Assembly: GCA_902500805.1 (NCBI GenBank)
Contig: CABVSA010000027.1
Span: forward strand, 6,471 to 39,083
DNA from: an uncultured Nitrospira sp.
GTDB taxonomy: Bacteria > Nitrospirota > Nitrospiria > Nitrospirales > Nitrospiraceae
DNA: 32,613 nucleotides
Reading direction: 5' to 3'
Position numbers and translations under genes: made by a program. A model generated the notes under the pieces. That model did no database searches, had not been told where the DNA came from, and was given only the letters and a program-made list of their open reading frames with translations. Numbering within the stretch: position 1 is the first letter of the stretch; each line of letters opens with the position of its first letter. This document shows, in pieces, positions 24,075 through 31,988 of this stretch.

Positions 24075-25799
24075 GTGAAAGTCCTTCTTCGTGTTCTTCA
24101 ATATCTGCGACCCCATCGTACGCTGGCCGTTCTGACCTTGCTCTGCGCCGCCTGTGCGACGGCAATGGAGCTGGTGCCGCCCTGGGTCATCAAGATTATT
24201 ATTGACGACGTGATCCAAGCCAAACAGGCTTCGTTGCTGCCGGGGGTGATCGGGCTTCTGGTCGGTGCCTATGTGCTCAAGAACCTCTTCGCCTCGTTGC
24301 GCATCCGGCTCAATAACCAACTCGAACAGACAGTGGTGCACGACCTTCGCCGGCACATCTTCGCCGCGCTGCAACGCCTATCGATCACCTATTTCGAGAA
24401 TCGCTCGACGGGCGAGATTATGTCTCGCGTAACCAACGATACCGAACATGTCGAGCGGATTTTTATCGATGGACTTGAGGGAATGATGACGGCATCGTTG
24501 ACCCTGATCGGCATCACGGGGCTCTTGTTCCTGCTGAATTGGAAGCTGGCGGCGCTTGCGCTGCTGCCGATCCCGTTGCTTGCCCTATCCGCCGGCTGGT
24601 TTACATCTAAAGTGCACGGTTACTATCAGGAGACCCGCCAGAGTGCTGCGGAACTGAACGGCTACTTGCAAGATGCTCTGTCCGGTATCAGAGAAACAAT
24701 GGGATTTAGCCGCCAGGGGCACGAGCAAGCACGATTCGACCGGTTGAGCCAGGCCTACAGTGACAAGAATCTCAAGGCGATGGTCTTATGGTCGATGTAC
24801 TCGCCGGGGATGATTCTCGTCGGGGCTTTCGGAACTGTGTTGATCCTCTGGTATGGCGCCGGTGAGGTGATGGACGGGCGGCTCACACTGGGTGAGTTGG
24901 TGTTGTTTCTTTCGTATTTAGGAATGTTCTATGTGCCTATCAACCAGATCCACTCGGTCAATCATATGCTGCAGCATGCCTTGGCTGCGAGCGAACGAGT
25001 CTTTGATGTGTTGGATACGGTGCCCGATGTAGCCGATCGTCCTGGAGTGGTTGCTCCCGACCATCGTGCGCAGGGCGAGGTGCATTTCGAGCAGGTACGG
25101 TTCCACTATCGACCTGACGTGCCGGTTCTCAAGGGGTTCTCAGCGAGAGTTTCAGCCGGGGAACGTGTGGCGTTGGTGGGGATGAGCGGCGCAGGGAAGA
25201 GCACGCTTTTGAAATTATTGATGCGGTTTTATGATGTCACAGACGGAGCGATTCTGATCGATGGGAAAGATCTTCGCGATCTTCCTCTTGCCTATCTTCG
25301 TCAGCAGATTGGGTTTGTGCAACAGGAGCCATTTCTGTTTAATGGGACCGTGAAGGATAATCTCCTGTATGGGGATTTGAACGCGGATCAGGATCGGCTG
25401 GAAGCGGTGGCGCGAGTGGCTCGAGCGCATGAGTTTATCGCTGCGCTGCCAGAAACCTATGAGACCTGGATCGGTGAGCGGGGCGTGAAACTTTCCGTCG
25501 GGCAAAAGCAGCGAGTCTCAATTGCACGGGTGTTGCTGAAAGACCCGCCGATCGTCATTTTCGATGAAGCGACATCCAACATTGATACGGAGACCGAAGT
25601 CAAAATCCGGGAGGCCTTGAACGAGCTCACCGCCGGACGCACCACCTTCATCATCGCCCATCGCCTCTCGACGTTGCATGACGTGGACAGGATTCTCGTG
25701 CTTGAAAACGGCCGGTTAGTTGAAGATGGTCGGCATGAGGAGCTGCTGAGCCGAGGCGGCGTGTATGCGGGCTTGTACGAAGCCCAGTTTCAGACATAG
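24075..25799 (+). CDS. ABC transporter, MsbA-like lipid/multidrug exporter
   Basis: A 574-residue half-transporter with six transmembrane helices (residues 1 to about 320) fused to one ATPase domain, working as a homodimer in the inner membrane. Walker A is GMSGAGKST (about 368), the Q-loop is VQQEPFLFNGT, the signature is LSVGQKQR rather than LSGGQ, Walker B is IVIFDEATS (about 494), and the H-loop is IIAHRLST. The second glycine of the signature is replaced by valine, which is unusual but tolerated in some exporters. The GTG start is 22 bases after the deformylase stop. MsbA-type proteins flip lipid A; a drug or lipid-linked sugar exporter is an alternative. Confidence 0.9.
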   Translation: MKVLLRVLQYLRPHRTLAVLTLLCAACATAMELVPPWVIKIIIDDVIQAKQASLLPGVIGLLVGAYVLKNLFASLRIRLNNQLEQTVVHDLRRHIFAALQRLSITYFENRSTGEIMSRVTNDTEHVERIFIDGLEGMMTASLTLIGITGLLFLLNWKLAALALLPIPLLALSAGWFTSKVHGYYQETRQSAAELNGYLQDALSGIRETMGFSRQGHEQARFDRLSQAYSDKNLKAMVLWSMYSPGMILVGAFGTVLILWYGAGEVMDGRLTLGELVLFLSYLGMFYVPINQIHSVNHMLQHALAASERVFDVLDTVPDVADRPGVVAPDHRAQGEVHFEQVRFHYRPDVPVLKGFSARVSAGERVALVGMSGAGKSTLLKLLMRFYDVTDGAILIDGKDLRDLPLAYLRQQIGFVQQEPFLFNGTVKDNLLYGDLNADQDRLEAVARVARAHEFIAALPETYETWIGERGVKLSVGQKQRVSIARVLLKDPPIVIFDEATSNIDTETEVKIREALNELTAGRTTFIIAHRLSTLHDVDRILVLENGRLVEDGRHEELLSRGGVYAGLYEAQFQT

Positions 25800-25956
25800 C
25801 TGAAGGTTGGAGGTCTAGGCTGAGGTTAAGGCCAAGGTTCCGAAGATTCTTACTCAATCGTAGCCTCAACAGCCGCTCTACAGGAAAGGTTGCGGTTGCA
25901 GCTAGAAATCAGGACTCGTTATACTTCTGAAGAAGAACGAGGGAGTGGGGAGATTT

Positions 25957-26151
25957 ATGGTGCTGGTGTACGAAAGTGATCCGTTAGACGACGAACATGC
26001 GCGCGGGCGGTTTTACCATGTCTGCCGAGGGCGTATTGATCAGACTCCCTTGAATGTTCCAGAAGCAGATCGGCCCTACGAGTGCCCGCAGTGTGGGATT
26101 GACCTCGAAGCCGAAGATTTCTTTATGGCTCTTCAGAAAGGATCGGTATAG
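25957..26151 (+). CDS. Small cysteine-containing protein
   Basis: A 64-residue protein starting MVLVYESDPLDDEHARG. It has one cysteine in FYHVCRGRID and a CxxC in YECPQCGIDLE, so it may be a small zinc-ribbon-like fold, though a fourth ligand is not obvious (a histidine in YHVC could serve). GGGGAG lies four bases before ATG 25957; a GTG at 25945 in the same frame is less likely. It is followed after five bases by another small cysteine-rich gene, suggesting a two-gene operon. No function can be assigned. Confidence 0.65.
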   Translation: MVLVYESDPLDDEHARGRFYHVCRGRIDQTPLNVPEADRPYECPQCGIDLEAEDFFMALQKGSV

Positions 26152-26156
26152 GCCCC

Positions 26157-26366
26157 ATGGCTACCAGTACAGGACGAAAAACAGTCGGCGTGTCGCGTGG
26201 CTTGATGATGCTCTGCGAGATCTGTTACGCCCAGGTCATCGCGGATAAGCTCACCGACGAAAAGAATTTCGTCGCAGACGCGGACACGCTGTTCGATACC
26301 ATCTGTTGCGGGTGCGCCGATATCAATCGTCCCCTCATCGATGACATGGCGGGGAGTGGGGAATAA
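26157..26366 (+). CDS. Small cysteine-rich hypothetical protein
   Basis: A 69-residue protein with two cysteine pairs: LCEICYAQVI (CxxC, about residue 19) and DTICCGCADIN (CCxC, about 49). It is likely metal binding, by zinc or possibly iron-sulfur. The rest is acidic (TDEKNFVADADTLFD). No signal or membrane segment is present. It starts five bases after the preceding small cysteine-containing gene and is probably cotranscribed with it. I do not recognise a family. Confidence 0.6.
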   Translation: MATSTGRKTVGVSRGLMMLCEICYAQVIADKLTDEKNFVADADTLFDTICCGCADINRPLIDDMAGSGE

Positions 26367-26387
26367 TGGATGCTGGTGAAGCGTCGT

Positions 26388-26404
26388 TCGTGAAACGTGA
26401 AGCG
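26388..26404 (+). repeat. Copy 1 of a 17-bp intergenic repeat
   Basis: TCGTGAAACGTGAAGCG here is exactly the reverse complement of 27351-27367. The two copies flank the small secreted-protein gene and the JAMM protease gene. Confidence 0.85.
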
Positions 26405-26424
26405 ATGAGATAGCGGGGAGAAAA

Positions 26425-26754
26425 TTACCGCTCCTTGCACTCCTTCCCATTAAAGTACATACACGCCGATTCTCCTGATTTAACCTTCCAGGTTTTGATC
26501 AACGGCAGTTTATCCTCACCGCGCATCTCTACCACAAAATCAACGAGACCGGAGATAGGAAGCTTCTCCATATGGGGTTTCGCAGCGTCCGGGACTTCAA
26601 TATAAAACACCGTGGCACTGGTTGAGATGAGGATCTGACTTTTTTCTGTATCGATGTAGATGACGGGACTGTAGAAGCTGCGGTCCTCGGCAAAGACAGG
26701 TACAGATGTTATGGCTAGAAAAAATAGCGAGAGGCTGAAGTTCAATAGCTTCAT
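26425..26754 (-). CDS. Small secreted protein of unknown function
   Basis: A 109-residue protein with a clear signal peptide (LLNFSLSLFFLAITSVPVFA, cleaved before EDRS). The mature part is about 88 residues, beta-rich in appearance (YSPVIYIDTEKSQILIST), and ends in a cysteine pair (SACMYFNGKECKER) that could form a disulfide in the periplasm. GAGGAGC precedes the ATG. It lies downstream of the sulfur-carrier gene group on the same strand but 75 bases away, and may be separately transcribed. No family recognised. Confidence 0.7.
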   Translation of the reverse strand: MKLLNFSLSLFFLAITSVPVFAEDRSFYSPVIYIDTEKSQILISTSATVFYIEVPDAAKPHMEKLPISGLVDFVVEMRGEDKLPLIKTWKVKSGESACMYFNGKECKER

Positions 26755-26829
26755 GGGCGATGCTCCTCGTCTAGGTGCTTGAGGAACATTAGTATATTTC
26801 GAAGTGGAATGTGAACCAGAAAAGTAGGC

Positions 26830-27339
26830 TTAGCGGATGATGACCTCGGCAATGGAGACCTGGCCGGACTTAATCCAATAGGTCCTCACATCCGGTTCTG
26901 CGTTCATGAGCGAGACAATGAGATAGGAGGGTAGGGGGAGATTGATCTTGGGCCAAATCTCTTCATAGTCGGTGGCGATTTTAATGTCGGTGACGGAGGG
27001 ACGTGCCGGATCGTGTGGGTGTGAGTGATAGACGACTTGGAGATCAAGCCCGTTGTTCCGCATGTCTTTTTTTGCCGACGAGAAGTCCTGCATGTCCATG
27101 ACGAAGGCAATCTCTGCTCGTTCTTCAGGAGAGAGCCGTTCTAGATGCGCGGCTTTGGCTGAATCGAATGAGGACAGGTTTTGCGCGCCTTCCATCGCAA
27201 CAATGTTCTTGATGCGATAGAGACGGCTGACCACGCCGTTATTTCCAGCCAGCAGCCCGCAACATTCGTACGGGGTCAGTTCCTTCGCATGGGCGATGAT
27301 GTCGTCGAGGATTGCTTTGGGAATGACAAGGTCTGCCAC
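26830..27339 (-). CDS. JAMM/MPN zinc metalloprotease (M67 family, Mec+/HcyD/QbsD-like)
   Basis: A 169-residue single-domain protease. The JAMM zinc site is complete: glutamate E25 (ELTPYECCGLL), H105 and H107 in YHSHPHDPARPSVTDIK, with S115 and D118. Bacterial relatives cleave the C-terminal residues after Gly-Gly of sulfur carriers, or release an amino acid attached to the carrier (Mec+ in the CysO cysteine route, HcyD, QbsD). The gene begins with GTG and follows an E1-like gene on the same strand. Two carriers are encoded in the same group, one of which ends Gly-Gly-Gly-Arg, so a maturation role is plausible. Substrate specificity is inference. Confidence 0.9.
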   Translation of the reverse strand: MADLVIPKAILDDIIAHAKELTPYECCGLLAGNNGVVSRLYRIKNIVAMEGAQNLSSFDSAKAAHLERLSPEERAEIAFVMDMQDFSSAKKDMRNNGLDLQVVYHSHPHDPARPSVTDIKIATDYEEIWPKINLPLPSYLIVSLMNAEPDVRTYWIKSGQVSIAEVIIR

Positions 27340-27350
27340 AGTAGCCTTTA

Positions 27351-27367
27351 CGCTTCACGTTTCACGA
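27351..27367 (-). repeat. Copy 2 of the 17-bp intergenic repeat, inverted
   Basis: This is the exact inverted copy of 26388-26404. A further degenerate GTTTCACG occurs at once after it (27373-27380). Confidence 0.85.
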
Positions 27368-27386
27368 GTGGCGTTTCACGCGGATA

Positions 27387-28190
27387 TCAGATGGTGCAGC
27401 TGACCGTGTAGTCCAGGCTCAGATCCTTGATCTTCGGATTCGGCCCGCAGAGAGGACAGGCCGGATCTTTGGGGCGGCTGACTTTTCTGAATTTCATGTC
27501 GAGCGCGTCGTAGATCACCAGTTTATCCGCGATGGTTTCGCCGATTCCGAGAATTTCCTTGATCGCTTCCGAGGCCTGGAGGATGCCCATCGTACCGGCT
27601 AACACGCCCAGCACACCGGCTTCTTGGCAATTCGGGACCAGCCCAGCCGGAGGTGGCTCGGGATAGAGGCAGCGGTAGCAGGGATAGCCTTGGTGCGGTT
27701 TGATCGCCGTGAGTTGTCCTTCGAACCGGAACATGCTGGCGGAGATCAGAGTTTTCTTGGCGAAGAAGCAGGCGTCGTTGACCAAGAAGCGTGTCGTGAA
27801 ATTATCCGAGCCATCGAGCACGATGTCGTATTGCGAGATAAGCGGGATGATATTGTCGGCATCGACCAGCTGGTGATACGCGTTGACGGTAATTTCAGGA
27901 TTGATGGCGGAGAGCGTCTGCTTCCCGGACTCGACTTTTGGCTGTCCGAGCGTGGCCGTCGAGTGCATGATCTGCCGTTGGAGGTTTGACAGGTCAACCA
28001 CGTCACCGTCGACTAAGCCGATCGTTCCAATACCGGCTGCAGCGAGATAGAGCCCAGCTGGAGACCCAAGGCCACCTGCGCCGATTAATAAGACTTTGGC
28101 CCGCTTGAGCTTCAGTTGGCCCTTGCCGCCCACATCCTGGAGAATGATGTGCCGGCTGTAGCGTTGAATTTCTGATTCAGAGAGTTGCAT
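27387..28190 (-). CDS. moeB: E1-like adenylyltransferase, MoeB/ThiF/HesA family (second copy)
   Basis: A 267-residue enzyme that adenylates the C-terminal glycine of a ubiquitin-like sulfur carrier. Visible motifs are RYSRHIIL with the arginine that reaches across the dimer, LLIGAGGLGSPAGLYL (ATP loop), DLSNLQRQI, LDGSDNF with the metal aspartate, and NCQEAGVLG where the conserved cysteine sits. Two CxxC pairs (CYRC and CPLC) bind structural zinc. There is no rhodanese domain, so sulfur must come from another protein. ATG 28190 directly follows a GTG at 28193, either of which could start the protein. The C-terminus is longer than in E. coli MoeB. Its carrier partner is likely one of the two in this group. 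Confidence 0.9.
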   Translation of the reverse strand: MQLSESEIQRYSRHIILQDVGGKGQLKLKRAKVLLIGAGGLGSPAGLYLAAAGIGTIGLVDGDVVDLSNLQRQIMHSTATLGQPKVESGKQTLSAINPEITVNAYHQLVDADNIIPLISQYDIVLDGSDNFTTRFLVNDACFFAKKTLISASMFRFEGQLTAIKPHQGYPCYRCLYPEPPPAGLVPNCQEAGVLGVLAGTMGILQASEAIKEILGIGETIADKLVIYDALDMKFRKVSRPKDPACPLCGPNPKIKDLSLDYTVSCTI

Positions 28191-28208
28191 CACTCAATTC
28201 CGTTAGGT

Positions 28209-28298
28209 GTGAGGGGTAAAGGGTGAGGTGTGTACAGCCATGACGGCTCCATCTTACATTGTCACCTTACCCCTTACGCTTCACCCCTTACCTTTCAC
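28209..28298. repeat. Imperfect inverted repeat of G/A-rich units upstream of the second E1-like gene
   Basis: The segment 28209-28230 (GTGAGGGGTAAAGGG-type) matches the reverse complement of 28277-28298 at 17 of 22 positions. The arms contain units like GTGAAGCGTAAGGGG that also recur near 26376-26404 and 27345-27382. It occupies most of the gap between the NIL-domain gene and the second E1-like gene and could fold in RNA. Confidence 0.6.
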
Positions 28299-28304
28299 TT
28301 GCCA

Positions 28305-28544
28305 CTATTCCACCACATTCAATTCAATGGGATCGACGCTGCAGCCTTTCTTACGCAGGCCTTCGAGTGCGCGCTCGATCTCTGCTGTGTCACCTGTAAA
28401 TTCAACATCCGCCCAGCCCGTGGTGTCGCGTACGTCGGCTCGTCTGACGTCGGTGACGACGTTGTACTCTCGGCCAATCTGATAGATGATCGGCTGTCGA
28501 ATTCCCTCTTCAGGAAAACGAATATGGAACCGCAAATGCGCCAT
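28305..28544 (-). CDS. NIL-domain protein
   Basis: A 79-residue protein consisting only of a NIL domain (ferredoxin-like alpha/beta fold first described in the methionine ABC transporter MetN). Matching features are LRFHIRFPEEGIRQPIIYQIGRE, VTDVRRADVRDTTGW, and the final EIERALEGLRKKGCSVDPIE. As a separate protein its role is not settled; NIL domains in other proteins bind methionine or sit beside ferredoxin modules in homocysteine synthesis. It starts two bases after the stop of the MoaD-like carrier gene, so coupling with it is likely. No DUF39 partner is in the window. Confidence 0.88.
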   Translation of the reverse strand: MAHLRFHIRFPEEGIRQPIIYQIGREYNVVTDVRRADVRDTTGWADVEFTGDTAEIERALEGLRKKGCSVDPIELNVVE

Positions 28545-28546
28545 GA

Positions 28547-28819
28547 TTACCCTCCCGCGATCGCCGGTACGATCGAGACTTCGTCGCCGGTTTTCAAGGC
28601 GGTATCTTTGCCTTTGAGGAAACGGATGTCTTCCTCGTTGACGTAGATGTTGACGAACCGGCGCAGCTCTCCGCTGTCGTCGCAGAGGCGGGACTTAATG
28701 CCGGGATAGGAGGCTTCCAGCGAATTGACCAGATCGGTGATCGAACCGGCTGCGACGTCGACTTCCCCTTGGTTCTTGGTCAACGGTCTCAGCGGAGTTG
28801 GAATACGGACTTTAATCAT
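28547..28819 (-). CDS. MoaD/CysO-like sulfur carrier protein
   Basis: A 90-residue ubiquitin-fold protein that ends exactly in Gly-Gly (SIVPAIAGG). The C-terminus would be adenylated by an E1-like enzyme and turned into a thiocarboxylate. The body has the MoaD pattern: [12 protein letters not shown], then [34 protein letters not shown] and [14 protein letters not shown]. It resembles CysO of the mycobacterial cysteine route as much as MoaD; no molybdopterin synthase large subunit is near, so molybdopterin synthesis is less likely. The start overlaps the thrC stop (ATGA) and the NIL gene follows directly, so the three are probably translationally coupled. Confidence 0.9.
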   Translation of the reverse strand: MIKVRIPTPLRPLTKNQGEVDVAAGSITDLVNSLEASYPGIKSRLCDDSGELRRFVNIYVNEEDIRFLKGKDTALKTGDEVSIVPAIAGG

Positions 28820-30066
28820 GACTCACCACCACCATTTTTGCCGAGTTTGAAGTTTTTCTCAAAGGCGACGAGACTGGGTTGAATGCGGGTCGGCCGACCG
28901 ACGGCATCGATCACCGCTTCCTGTGTCTTTAACCCATTGCCCGTAATATAGGCGACTGTCACCTCGTTTTTCTTGATGATCCCTTGCTTGACCAGCTTCT
29001 TCAGCACACCGATCGTGACCCCACCGGCTGTTTCCGCGAAGATGCCTTCGGTCTGGGCCAGCAGCTGGATCCCTTCCACCACTTCCTCATCCGTCACCAT
29101 GTCCATGGACCCTTTGCTCTCAGCCGTGGCCTTGAGCGCGTAGTAGCCGTCCGCCGGATTGCCGATCGCGAGCGATTTGGCAATGGTCTTCGGCTTGACC
29201 GGCTTGAAGAAGTCACGTCCGGCTTTGAAGGCTGTCGAAATCGGTGAACAGCCTTCGGCCTGGGCTCCGTTGATTTTGGTACGCACCTCATCGATCAACC
29301 CGACATACTTCATTTCATGCAGGCCCTTCCAGATCTTGGTGAGGAGCGAGCCTGAGGCCATCGGAATCACGACTTGATCAGGGGTTTTCCAGCCCAATTG
29401 CTCGACCGTCTCAAAGGCCAGCGTCTTGGACCCTTCGGCATAGTAGGGACGGATATTGATATTCACAAACGCCCAGCCATGTTCGCCCGCGATCTCACTG
29501 CATAGCCGGTTGACGTCGTCGTAGTTCCCTTCCACCTCCACGACGTGCGGCTTATAGATCAGGTTGCCGAGCACTTTGGCGGCTTCCAGGTCCCCGGGGA
29601 TGAACACGTAGCAATGCAGATTCGCGGAGGCGGCGTGGGCCGACACGGAGTTGGCTAAGTTGCCGGTCGAGGCACAGGCCACGGTCTCAAAGCCGAGCTC
29701 ACGCGCCCTCGTCAGGGCGACGGCCACGACCCGATCTTTAAATGACAGCGTCGGATGATTGACGGTGTCGTTTTTAATGTAGAGTTCGTCGATGCCGAGA
29801 TACGCGCCAAGGTTCTTCGCCCGGACCAACGGGGTGAATCCCGCATGCGGACCCACGAAGTTGGTTCCTTCGACCGGTAACAGGTCAAGGTAGCGCCACA
29901 TGCTGTCCGGCCCATCCTCGATTTTCTTGCGCGAAATCGCCTGCTTGATCTCGTCATAGTTGTACTTCACTTCGAGTGGGCCGAAGCACATTTCGCAGAC
30001 GTGGATCGCCTTGGTCGGATATTCCTTTCCGCATTCGCGGCACACTAGCGCTTTCATCTTGCTCAT
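28816..30066 (-). CDS. thrC: Threonine synthase
   Basis: A 416-residue PLP enzyme that converts O-phosphohomoserine to threonine. The N-terminus carries a zinc ribbon with C9, C12, C24 and C27 (CRECGKEY and CEMCFGPLE), as in one class of bacterial and archaeal threonine synthases. K110 in [11 protein letters not shown] is the PLP lysine. [16 protein letters not shown] is the phosphate loop, and [15 protein letters not shown] and [13 protein letters not shown] complete the active site. AAGGTGG is placed seven bases before ATG 30066. Its 3' end is fused by overlap to a sulfur-carrier gene, an unusual partnership. Whether it has a side role as a sulfhydrylase cannot be judged from the sequence. 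Confidence 0.93.
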   Translation of the reverse strand: MSKMKALVCRECGKEYPTKAIHVCEMCFGPLEVKYNYDEIKQAISRKKIEDGPDSMWRYLDLLPVEGTNFVGPHAGFTPLVRAKNLGAYLGIDELYIKNDTVNHPTLSFKDRVVAVALTRARELGFETVACASTGNLANSVSAHAASANLHCYVFIPGDLEAAKVLGNLIYKPHVVEVEGNYDDVNRLCSEIAGEHGWAFVNINIRPYYAEGSKTLAFETVEQLGWKTPDQVVIPMASGSLLTKIWKGLHEMKYVGLIDEVRTKINGAQAEGCSPISTAFKAGRDFFKPVKPKTIAKSLAIGNPADGYYALKATAESKGSMDMVTDEEVVEGIQLLAQTEGIFAETAGGVTIGVLKKLVKQGIIKKNEVTVAYITGNGLKTQEAVIDAVGRPTRIQPSLVAFEKNFKLGKNGGGES

Positions 30067-30088
30067 CGTGGTACCACCTTCTCAAATC

Positions 30089-30907
30089 CTATGCAGAGGG
30101 ACGCACAGCACATCCCGCATAGGGGTCTCCATCGTCAAACAGCTCGGTAATCGTCGGATGCTCTCCGCAAAGTACACAGTTGGGATTACGGCGGACTTTG
30201 ATTTCTCGGAACTGCGTTTTCTTGGCATCGAAGTCCAGCATACGGTCGGTCAACGGTCGTCCAATGCCGAGGACTAATTTCAAAGCCTCTGTGGCCTGGA
30301 TCGTCCCGATGATGCCGGCTAACACGCCAATCACGCCGGCTTCCTGGCAGGAGGCGACGAGGCCTGGAGGCGGAGGCGCCTTGAACACGCAGCGATAGCA
30401 GGCCGATTTCTTCGGGATGATGGTTGTGACACGTCCATCGAATCGCAGAATGCCGCCATGGACCAATGGTTTGTTTGCGAAGAAGGAGGCATCGTTGATC
30501 AGAAACTTCGCGGGAAAGTTATCGACGCCGTCAATGATGACATCGTAGTCGTTGAAGATCTTGAGCGCGTTGCCGGCGGTGAGGCGCTCTTCGTACATCG
30601 AGACGGATACGTCGGGGTTCAATGCCTGGATTTTTTCCTTTCCCGAAACCACCTTGGGGCGTCCGACGTCGGGAGTATGGTGCAGCACCTGGCGTTGCAA
30701 GTTAGTGAGGTCCACGACATCGCTGTCGATCAGCCCGATCGTCCCGACGCCTGCGGCAGCCAAATACAACGCCGCCGGAGAACCGAGCCCACCGGCACCG
30801 ACGAGCAGAATGCGAGACTTGGCAATCTTCTTCTGTCCCTTGCCGCCGACTTCGGGCAACAGGATGTGCCGGCTGTAACGGTTGATCTGTTCTTCGGTGA
30901 AGTCCAT
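30089..30907 (-). CDS. moeB: E1-like adenylyltransferase, MoeB/ThiF/HesA family (first copy)
   Basis: A 272-residue paralogue of the second E1-like gene in this window, with the same motifs: RYSRHILL, LLVGAGGLGSPAALYL, DLTNLQRQVL, IDGVDNF, SCQEAGVIG and zinc CxxC pairs (CYRC and CVLC). The C-terminal tail differs (LFDDGDPYAGCAV), which suggests a different carrier partner. It is followed by thrC after 22 bases and preceded by a long inverted repeat whose near arm ends only seven bases before the ATG. No strong ribosome site is seen, only GTGAG. The two copies may serve the two carriers in this gene group. Confidence 0.9.
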   Translation of the reverse strand: MDFTEEQINRYSRHILLPEVGGKGQKKIAKSRILLVGAGGLGSPAALYLAAAGVGTIGLIDSDVVDLTNLQRQVLHHTPDVGRPKVVSGKEKIQALNPDVSVSMYEERLTAGNALKIFNDYDVIIDGVDNFPAKFLINDASFFANKPLVHGGILRFDGRVTTIIPKKSACYRCVFKAPPPPGLVASCQEAGVIGVLAGIIGTIQATEALKLVLGIGRPLTDRMLDFDAKKTQFREIKVRRNPNCVLCGEHPTITELFDDGDPYAGCAVRPSA

Positions 30908-30914
30908 GTCTCAC

Positions 30915-31036
30915 GGATTGCTGAAAATAGTCGCCAGCTTTGTTCTTGGCTCGAAGAATTCCTCAACGTACCTCCGAGGGTACGCCTCCGGATTCTTCTC
31001 GCCTGCGGCCTCGCTGGAGACTGTTTTGAGCAATCC
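30915..31036. repeat. 122-bp imperfect palindrome between cysK and the first E1-like gene
   Basis: Three pairs of arms share one dyad centre at 30975.5. The outer arms are 30915-30932 and 31019-31036 (16 of 18 match). The middle arms are GAAGAATTCC (30953-30962) with GGATTCTTC (30990-30998), one bulge. The inner arms are GTACC (30968-30972) with GGTAC (30979-30983). It could form a very long hairpin in RNA or a cruciform in DNA. The layout resembles intergenic palindromic repeats I associate with Nitrospira genomes; whether this one is dispersed is untested. Confidence 0.8.
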
Positions 31037-31058
31037 TCCTAATCTCAAAGGCTGATCG

Positions 31059-31988
31059 TCAGATATTGAAATACTTTTCGATACTGATATAGCGTTCGCC
31101 GGTGTCACACAGGATGGTGACGACGTTTTTCCCGGGTCCCAGTTCATCGGCGATTTTCTGCGCCGCGAAGACATTGGCGCCAGCCGAGATGCCCACCAGC
31201 AGGCCTTCTTTCTTTGAGAGCTGTTTGGCGGTCTGATAGGCCTCGTCATCCGTGACGGTGACCACGCGGTCGAGAATCTTTCGATTGAGGACCTTGGGAA
31301 CAAAGCCGGCTCCGATCCCTTGAATCTTATGCGGTCCAGGATCGCCGCCGGACAGTACTGGTGACGTCGCTGGTTCCACGGCAATGACTTTGACCTGTGG
31401 GTTCTTTTCTTTCAAGAATTCCCCGCATCCAGTAATGGTCCCGCCGGTACCGACTGCGGCGACGAACGCATCGATCTTTCCTTCGAGTGCGTCCCAGATC
31501 TCCACCGCCGTCGTCATTTTGTGCATCGCCGGGTTGGCCGGGTTCGAGAATTGATTCGGCATGAAGTACGACGGATTTTGGGCCAAGATGCTTTCCGCTT
31601 CCTTGATCGACCCTTTCATACCTTCCCAGGCCGGTGTCAGGACAAGCTGTGCGCCATACGACGACAACAAGCTGGCCCGCTCCATACTCATGCTTTCCGG
31701 CATGACAAGGATCAACTTGTATCCGCGCACCGCTGCGACGAGGGCCAGTCCGATCCCGGTGTTGCCGCTGGTCGGTTCCACAATGGTTCCGCCGGGTTTG
31801 AGTTTCCCTTGCCGTTCCGCCTCATTGATCATGTTGAGGCAGATCCGGTCCTTGACGCTGCCTCCGGGATTGAAAAATTCGACTTTCCCGTAGATCGTGG
31901 CGGAACCCTCTTTTGACAGACGGTTCAATCGCACGAGCGGAGTCTTGCCGATCAGTGCCGTAATATCGTGGTGTAAGGTCGTGCTCAC
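31059..31988 (-). CDS. cysK: Cysteine synthase A (O-acetylserine sulfhydrylase)
   Basis: A 309-residue PLP enzyme that makes cysteine from O-acetylserine and sulfide, or from a carrier thiocarboxylate in CysM-type variants. K46 in FFNPGGSVKDR binds PLP, TSGNTG (73-78) is the substrate loop, GTGGTITG (180-187) holds the PLP phosphate and GISAGAN is also present. Overall features match CysK/CysM class enzymes of normal length. It begins with GTG 31988, overlapping the TGA of the ThiS-like carrier. Its Shine-Dalgarno GGGAGG (31995-32000) lies inside the carrier's last codons. The coupling to a carrier gene resembles the cysO-cysM arrangement, so the sulfur source may be a thiocarboxylate rather than free sulfide. 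Confidence 0.95.
   Translation of the reverse strand: MSTTLHHDITALIGKTPLVRLNRLSKEGSATIYGKVEFFNPGGSVKDRICLNMINEAERQGKLKPGGTIVEPTSGNTGIGLALVAAVRGYKLILVMPESMSMERASLLSSYGAQLVLTPAWEGMKGSIKEAESILAQNPSYFMPNQFSNPANPAMHKMTTAVEIWDALEGKIDAFVAAVGTGGTITGCGEFLKEKNPQVKVIAVEPATSPVLSGGDPGPHKIQGIGAGFVPKVLNRKILDRVVTVTDDEAYQTAKQLSKKEGLLVGISAGANVFAAQKIADELGPGKNVVTILCDTGERYISIEKYFNI

Noticed and set aside
30458..31042. Plus-strand frame of 194 codons antisense to the first E1-like gene
   Set aside because: It is a shadow of the E1 gene and runs into the palindrome; no domain is visible.
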